From positions 135,794-199,793 of the forward strand of contig JBFYTF010000172.1 in NCBI GenBank assembly GCA_041300865.1: DNA of 64,000 bases. The letters are read 5' to 3'. Below, piece by piece: positions 60,200-64,000 of the stretch (its first letter is position 1; each line of letters starts with the position of its first letter). Below the pieces are notes generated by a model, which saw nothing but the letters and a program-made list of their open reading frames with translations, was not told the DNA's origin and ran no database searches. A program made the translations under genes and the position numbers. This stretch comes from JAAYZQ01 sp041300865. Lineage in GTDB: Bacteria; Chloroflexota; Anaerolineae; JAAYZQ01.

Positions 60200-61339
60200 C
60201 TACAGGATCTCCAGGAAGGCCTGCAGGCGCGTGCGAAGCGCCTCGATGCTGGGGACCTGTTCCATCTCCAGGACGAGATAGGGTAGGCCCGCACCTTCCA
60301 AGGCGGGCAAGGTGAGGGCATGGTCAAAAGCATGGGGCTCGCAGAACTTTGGTAGGACAAACACGACGCCGCCGGTACCTACCTGGCGTGTCTGCTCGAC
60401 CAGGTGACGGCCAGGATCGTGTGCCGGGTGCAGCTTGGTCGGGCACGGTGGGCGGCTCAAATAGTAGTCGGCGAGGGCAGCGAGGGGCTCTTCCCTGCTG
60501 CCGACCTCTCCCCAGAAGTGACGCAGGCCGCTGCACAGGTCGTCGCCTGCCACCTGTGCCCCCAGCTCGTCCACGAGGTCCAGCAGCCGCGGCTCGTCCA
60601 GTATGGCGCCGGCAAGAAAGAGGCGAGGGCGCGCCGGGCGCGCGTTGGTCCCAGACAGCCCGGCCAGGACGTTGGCCAACCGCAGGTTGAACTCCTCACG
60701 CGGCACGGCCTGGGCCGCATCCAAGATCGCGTAAAAGGCCGCAGCGCTCAGGTAGGGGCGCCGCTGATGGAGGCCGGCCACGAGGCGGCGCGTCTCATCG
60801 TAGAGGGCGATGCTGGCCTGGATATCGGCGTCTGGAAGCGGGCAGCCCACGAATGTCGCCACCTTCTGGCGAAAGCGGCCGAGCTCGGCCACGAGGTAGG
60901 CGCGGGCGGCCGGGGTGCCGAGGTTGGCCGGCTGCATCACAGTCTCGACGAAACGCGAAGCCGGGCTGTGCATGCGCCACAGGTCGCCCATGGCCTGCAT
61001 TGTGTCACAGGTGTGGGCGAGGACGAGGCCGGCCAGGGCGTCGTCGAGCTCACCCGAGACGGCCTTGTCCAACGAGCTACGGCACAGGGCACAGCTAAAG
61101 GACTGCAGGTGCGCGTCGGCGTGCCGAAGGGGCTCGCTCGTGCTCCGCAGCCGCACGGGCGTGAACCCGGCAGCGTGGATGATCTCTTCCGGCACGTAGC
61201 TGCAAAAGTAGCCCATGGCCCGTCGTCCGGGGTAGCTTGCCGGCCACTCGGCCAGGGGGGTGTGGGCCGCTTGCGCGAACCATTCGAGATCTGTCGGTTC
61301 CCTCATCTCACCCGCGAGGACCTCTTGCCTTTCATCCAT
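60200..61339 (-). CDS. HgdB-like 2-hydroxyacyl-CoA dehydratase subunit homologue
   Basis: The 379-residue protein matches the D-component family of 2-hydroxyacyl-CoA dehydratases and benzoyl-CoA-reductase-type proteins. It has FCSYVPEEIIHAAGF (Cys46), SCALCRSSLDKA (Cys83, Cys86), LAHTCDTMQAM (Cys111) and LPKFCEPHAFDH (Cys333), the cysteines expected to hold a [4Fe-4S] cluster. Classical systems also need an ATP-dependent activator (HgdC) and a second subunit, which are absent here. ATG 61339 overlaps the preceding gene by eight bases. The final gene of the operon; substrate unknown. Confidence 0.82.
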   Translation of the reverse strand: MDERQEVLAGEMREPTDLEWFAQAAHTPLAEWPASYPGRRAMGYFCSYVPEEIIHAAGFTPVRLRSTSEPLRHADAHLQSFSCALCRSSLDKAVSGELDDALAGLVLAHTCDTMQAMGDLWRMHSPASRFVETVMQPANLGTPAARAYLVAELGRFRQKVATFVGCPLPDADIQASIALYDETRRLVAGLHQRRPYLSAAAFYAILDAAQAVPREEFNLRLANVLAGLSGTNARPARPRLFLAGAILDEPRLLDLVDELGAQVAGDDLCSGLRHFWGEVGSREEPLAALADYYLSRPPCPTKLHPAHDPGRHLVEQTRQVGTGGVVFVLPKFCEPHAFDHALTLPALEGAGLPYLVLEMEQVPSIEALRTRLQAFLEIL

Positions 61340-62213
61340 GGCGAGCGGGCGGCACCAGCCAGTGGAGCTGCATGGCACGATACGGAGCCCGCCGCGCTCT
61401 GATCTCCTGGCGGTGGACAAGGAAACGCGTGCTGGTGCCTACCACCCAGTCTTCGATGTGCCGTTGCCAGGCCTCCGGGCTCCAGCGTTTCGTCGGCTCT
61501 TCCTCTTGCTCAAATTGGAGCGACAGCTGGCCAGCGGTCAGCTGCACGTTGGCCTGTCGCCCACATATTGGGCAGGTGGCGCTGCCTTCGCCGTCGAGCA
61601 CAAAGGCGTCGCAGCGACACGTCGGGCACACGTTGGGTGGTGCTGGGCTAGCTTGCAGCTCGCCTCGGCCCAGGCGCCGGCCGGCATCCCACGCCCACTG
61701 CATCAGGCCCTCGTCAAGGAGTACCTCGCCGGGGCCCGGTGCGACGGCGAGCATGCTCTCGATGTGCTGGTAGCCGGTGGCGCCTGCCAGCACATTGAGA
61801 TAGGGCAACGCCAGGCCTCGCCACTTCTCCAGGCCGGCAGTAGCGATCGTCACTGCGGGCCGTGACAGGGCCAGGGCCTGGTCGTCGCGGCCGGCAAGCA
61901 CCAGCAGCCGGTCAAGGACGAGCTTGAAGGTAGCCGCCGGTCCCAGCAGATAGGTCGGCGCCGACAGAACGAGCCCCCCGGCAGCCGCTATCTTGTCGAG
62001 CAGCCAGTAAAGGTCGTCGTCCAGCGGGCAGGGCTGGCGGGAGATGGCGCAGCGCAGGCACCCGGTGCAGCCCTCCAGGTGCAGATCGGTCAGGCGCACC
62101 AGGCGCGCAGTGGCGCCCTCTTCCACGGCTCCGCGGATCACCTGGCGGACGAGCAGCTCGCCGTTGCCCCAGACCCGTGCCGAGCCTACGAGGCCCAGGA
62201 TCTCAATCATCAA
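61332..62213 (-). CDS. Iron-sulfur flavoprotein (Isf-like) with C-terminal zinc ribbon
   Basis: The 293-residue protein is a flavodoxin-like FMN reductase (GLVGSARVWGNGELL, LVLSAPTYLLG). It carries the compact cluster Cys49-x2-Cys52-x2-Cys55-x6-Cys62 (GCTGCLRCAISRQPC), the hallmark of NAD(P)H-dependent iron-sulfur flavoproteins that bind FMN and [4Fe-4S]. After about residue 190 a zinc-ribbon-like module (Cys196-x2-Cys199 ... Cys214-x2-Cys217) and a helical tail follow. It could pass electrons to the HgdB-like protein encoded next. The gene overlaps both neighbours. Confidence 0.82.
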   Translation of the reverse strand: MMIEILGLVGSARVWGNGELLVRQVIRGAVEEGATARLVRLTDLHLEGCTGCLRCAISRQPCPLDDDLYWLLDKIAAAGGLVLSAPTYLLGPAATFKLVLDRLLVLAGRDDQALALSRPAVTIATAGLEKWRGLALPYLNVLAGATGYQHIESMLAVAPGPGEVLLDEGLMQWAWDAGRRLGRGELQASPAPPNVCPTCRCDAFVLDGEGSATCPICGRQANVQLTAGQLSLQFEQEEEPTKRWSPEAWQRHIEDWVVGTSTRFLVHRQEIRARRAPYRAMQLHWLVPPARHG

Positions 62214-63432
62214 GGCGGTCTTTCGCCTCTTTGCTGTCGTGTTCCGTCGCCTCCGTGTTCCAGAGCAGCTCTGCGCCTGCCGTTTCCTCTTCTACTTCTA
62301 CGGGGGTCGCCTGTGGCGCTTCCGGTGGCACTTCTTCTGCGGCCAAACCGGCGCTCTCTGGCTCAAGCGCTGCATAAGCGGGGGTGCTATACCGCTCCAC
62401 GGCCTGCTCCACCGACAGGCCATCGCGGTACATCTCTGCCAGGATGTCCGCCGCGGTGCCCAGGTTCATCTCGCTGCGGGGACGAAAGCGGCTGGCCGCT
62501 TGGAGCTGCGCCAAAGCTGGGCCGTCGAGCTCCGCCGCCACGACAGCCTCTGTCCTGTCGGTGCCGGCCTGGATGAGAACACCGTCGCCCCGAGGGCTGA
62601 GGGAAATGGGGGCCAGGAGTGCCGACTGTCCGTAAAAGTCCTCCTGTATGTCCCGTCCCAGGTGATTCGGCCCCAGCAAGAAGCTGGCCGCCACAAACAC
62701 CTGGTTTTCCTCGGCCCGCATAGCCAGGGCCTGCCGGCCGACGCGGGCCTGCGCCACTCCAGGGGTGGCGGCCACCCCGACAATCAGCTCAGCACCCTGC
62801 GCGGCGAGGGCGCGCGCCAGCTCCGGATATAGGGCATCCCGGCCGATGAGCAGTCCCAGGCAGGCATTCCTCGTTTGCAATACCTCCACCTTGGAACCGG
62901 GGCTGGCCAGTTCTCGCTCGCCCGGCGTCAGGTTGAGCTTGTCCTGGTAACCCAGCACCTCGCCGTTCACGTCAAAGAGGTAAGACCGGTTGCGCACAGT
63001 CCCTGTCTCCTCGTCGTAAATGTAGACGCTGCCGGCCACGATGGCGGTGCCGTACTCGCGCGCCAGGGCAGAGAAGGTGGTGAAGGTTGCATCTCGCAGA
63101 GCGTCGCTCTTCTTGCGCACCAGGCGGCCGAGGCTGCCCCAGAAGCCCCCACCCAGGGCATCGGCGGTGCCGCCCGCAAACCGTCCAAGAGTCCGGGAGA
63201 GAAAACCCGCACCCGGCTGTTTGGCCTGGTCCTTCTGCTTGAGAAAACCCAGCTTGAGGCTCGAGATCAAGGGTGGGGCCAGCATCACGCCTGTCAGCTC
63301 GGGAAAGACAACCAGCTTGGCGGCCTTTGCCTGGGCCTGCCGCAGGAAACGACGGACCTCGATGTCGAACTCTTCGTGGCTCGACTGGATGCTCAGGCGC
63401 TGCTGGACGCAAGCGACGATCACGTTTTCCAT
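62203..63432 (-). CDS. Carbon-nitrogen hydrolase (nitrilase) superfamily protein lacking the catalytic cysteine
   Basis: The 409-residue protein has the nitrilase fold: catalytic-type Glu45 in VVFPELTG and Lys165 in GYQDKLNLTPGERE. In the third motif, usually written GLxICYDxxFPE, it reads LGLLIGRDALYPE, so Gly197 replaces the nucleophilic Cys. A 60-residue insertion lies near 50-110, and the C-terminal third is an extra low-complexity Ala/Glu region. It is probably not an active amidase of the usual kind. ATG 63432 follows GGAGGGAAC. The end overlaps the flavoprotein gene by 11 bases. Confidence 0.82.
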   Translation of the reverse strand: MENVIVACVQQRLSIQSSHEEFDIEVRRFLRQAQAKAAKLVVFPELTGVMLAPPLISSLKLGFLKQKDQAKQPGAGFLSRTLGRFAGGTADALGGGFWGSLGRLVRKKSDALRDATFTTFSALAREYGTAIVAGSVYIYDEETGTVRNRSYLFDVNGEVLGYQDKLNLTPGERELASPGSKVEVLQTRNACLGLLIGRDALYPELARALAAQGAELIVGVAATPGVAQARVGRQALAMRAEENQVFVAASFLLGPNHLGRDIQEDFYGQSALLAPISLSPRGDGVLIQAGTDRTEAVVAAELDGPALAQLQAASRFRPRSEMNLGTAADILAEMYRDGLSVEQAVERYSTPAYAALEPESAGLAAEEVPPEAPQATPVEVEEETAGAELLWNTEATEHDSKEAKDRLDD

Positions 63433-63459
63433 TGTTCCCTCCGACTGTGAGCTAGGCCC

Positions 63460-63488
63460 ATTATACCATACTTTTTGCTGTTGTGCTA
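63460..63488 (-). promoter_or_regulatory. Promoter of the nitrilase-like operon
   Basis: On the minus strand a consensus TATAAT (63460-63465) lies just upstream of the ATG at 63432. No clear -35 is seen at 15-17 bases (best GCACAA), so the right boundary is approximate. Confidence 0.5.
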
Positions 63489-63508
63489 AGCAGCGGAGGG
63501 GCTGCTAG

Positions 63509-63619
63509 TAGTACCCCGCTAGGCGACTAAAACGTACCAAATTCAATGTATGACTTTAAACTTCACTTGGTTTCGTAGCATTAGGCCATAGTACCGAGGG
63601 CTTGTAAGCTTGTAGTACC
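63509..63619 (+). repeat. Three TAGTACC copies and one GTACC upstream of the secreted protein gene
   Basis: TAGTACC occurs at 63509-63515, 63589-63595 and 63613-63619 in the same orientation, and GTACC at 63534-63538. The region is distinctly AT-richer than the rest of the window. The last copy lies ten bases before the -35 of the promoter at 63629. They may be sites for a transcription factor. Confidence 0.45.
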
Positions 63620-63628
63620 ATGAGGCTA

Positions 63629-63656
63629 TTGACACTCGCTCTTTATCGGTTATGAT
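63629..63656 (+). promoter_or_regulatory. Promoter of the secreted beta-helix protein gene
   Basis: Consensus TTGACA (63629-63634), a 16-base spacer and TATGAT (63651-63656). The ATG at 63719 follows after a leader of about 55 bases. Confidence 0.75.
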
Positions 63657-63718
63657 GGCGACGATTCCGGTAGCCGCAGCCGATGGGGTGCCTGCGAGCT
63701 ATACGTCAAGGAGAGACG

Positions 63719-64000
63719 ATGATCAAGGACGATCGCAGTTACACTGTTGCGCGCAGTTGGCAAAAGGCACTGGTCGCAGTGCTGGTTGTCTGTAGCCTGG
63801 CTACAGCGTTTCTGGCTCACCCTCGTCTTGTTTCCGCTGCCACGCAGTACTATGTCAGCGTCAGCGGCTCGGACTCGATCCCTGGGACGTCAGACCGGCC
63901 ATGGCGGACGATCCAGAAGGCGGCCAACACGCTGGTGGCGGGGGACACGGTCACGGTGCTCGGGGGGAACTATGAGGAGCGGGTGCAGGTGACGCGGAGC
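63719..64000 (+). CDS. Secreted parallel beta-helix protein, N-terminal fragment
   Basis: Ninety-four residues are present before the window ends. The ATG at 63719 has AAGGAGAGACG upstream. A signal peptide (ALVAVLVVCSLATAFLAH, ending near VSAA) is followed by YYVSVSGSDSIPGTSDRPW and RTIQKAANTLVAGDTVTVLGG. This is the typical start of right-handed beta-helix (pectate-lyase-like/DUF1565) surface proteins. Such proteins bind or cleave polysaccharides. The C-terminus is unknown. Confidence 0.85.
   Translation, partial: MIKDDRSYTVARSWQKALVAVLVVCSLATAFLAHPRLVSAATQYYVSVSGSDSIPGTSDRPWRTIQKAANTLVAGDTVTVLGGNYEERVQVTRS

Overview
This window is a GC-rich chromosomal segment from a free-living bacterium. 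The combined evidence points to Chloroflexota, probably Anaerolineae-like, but this is an inference. The indicators are a receptor Ser/Thr kinase with a TolB-like extracellular propeller, a DUF4012 membrane protein, secreted proteins with YLPLV-type motifs, an apparent lack of outer-membrane export genes (no Wza-like gene), and a complete Mre/Min morphogenesis set. No phage, transposase or CRISPR array was seen. Promoters are easy to read: at least ten carry sigma-A-type hexamers with 16-17 base spacers.

Left flank (1-5885). A leuS 5' end leaves the window on the minus strand with its own promoter. A gene-poor stretch of about 420 bases follows. Then come a small alpha/beta hydrolase gene, a two-gene tRNA-Ala operon with promoter and terminator, and a plus-strand run: a metallo-beta-lactamase-fold hydrolase, a transmembrane Ser/Thr kinase with a beta-propeller sensor, and a YabN-like methylase-MazG fusion.

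Exopolysaccharide locus (5941-41400, all plus). A sharp promoter and a leader precede a NusG/RfaH-like antiterminator. Behind it lie about 25 tightly spaced genes. They comprise nucleotide-sugar epimerases, an FkbM methyltransferase, a Wzx-type flippase, several GT2/GT4 and membrane glycosyltransferases, two polymerase/ligase-type membrane proteins, an asparagine synthetase, two left-handed beta-helix acyltransferases, a DegT aminotransferase, a GT4-phosphoglycosyltransferase fusion, a membrane-SDR fusion, and a nucleotidyltransferase-like protein. A second promoter, whose leader has an ops-like sequence, then drives a Wzc-like tyrosine kinase, a polymerase/ligase, an ArnT-like transferase, two related clan GH-A glycosidases, a DUF4012 protein and a Pro/Thr-rich surface protein. 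Together these form a nearly complete Wzx/Wzy pathway: initiation, sugar activation, chain assembly, flipping, polymerisation, length control and trimming or surface attachment.

Translation block (41416-45072, minus). A bidirectional terminator separates the locus from tRNA-Gln(CUG), glnS and gltX, each with its own promoter. The glnS leader holds a tRNA-Gln-like sequence.

Cell-shape and division block (45232-55173, minus). One long transcription unit carries mreB, mreC, mreD, the PBP2 gene, a C39-like protease, minC, minD, minE and rodA. A broken DUF362 gene and a GNAT acetyltransferase follow. RodA has a large extra membrane segment.

Right flank (55252-64000). On the plus strand are secG, an orphan family-5 solute-binding protein, tRNA-Leu(CAG) and an FtsB-like protein. 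On the minus strand are an AarF/UbiB-family kinase with C-terminal repeats and a three-gene operon: a nitrilase homologue lacking the catalytic Cys, an iron-sulfur flavoprotein, and an HgdB-like 2-hydroxyacyl-CoA dehydratase subunit. A secreted beta-helix protein runs off the plus-strand end. The best candidates for something undescribed are this three-gene operon, the tRNA-like glnS leader, the antiterminator-controlled polysaccharide locus with its domain fusions and paired glycosidases, and the enlarged RodA.
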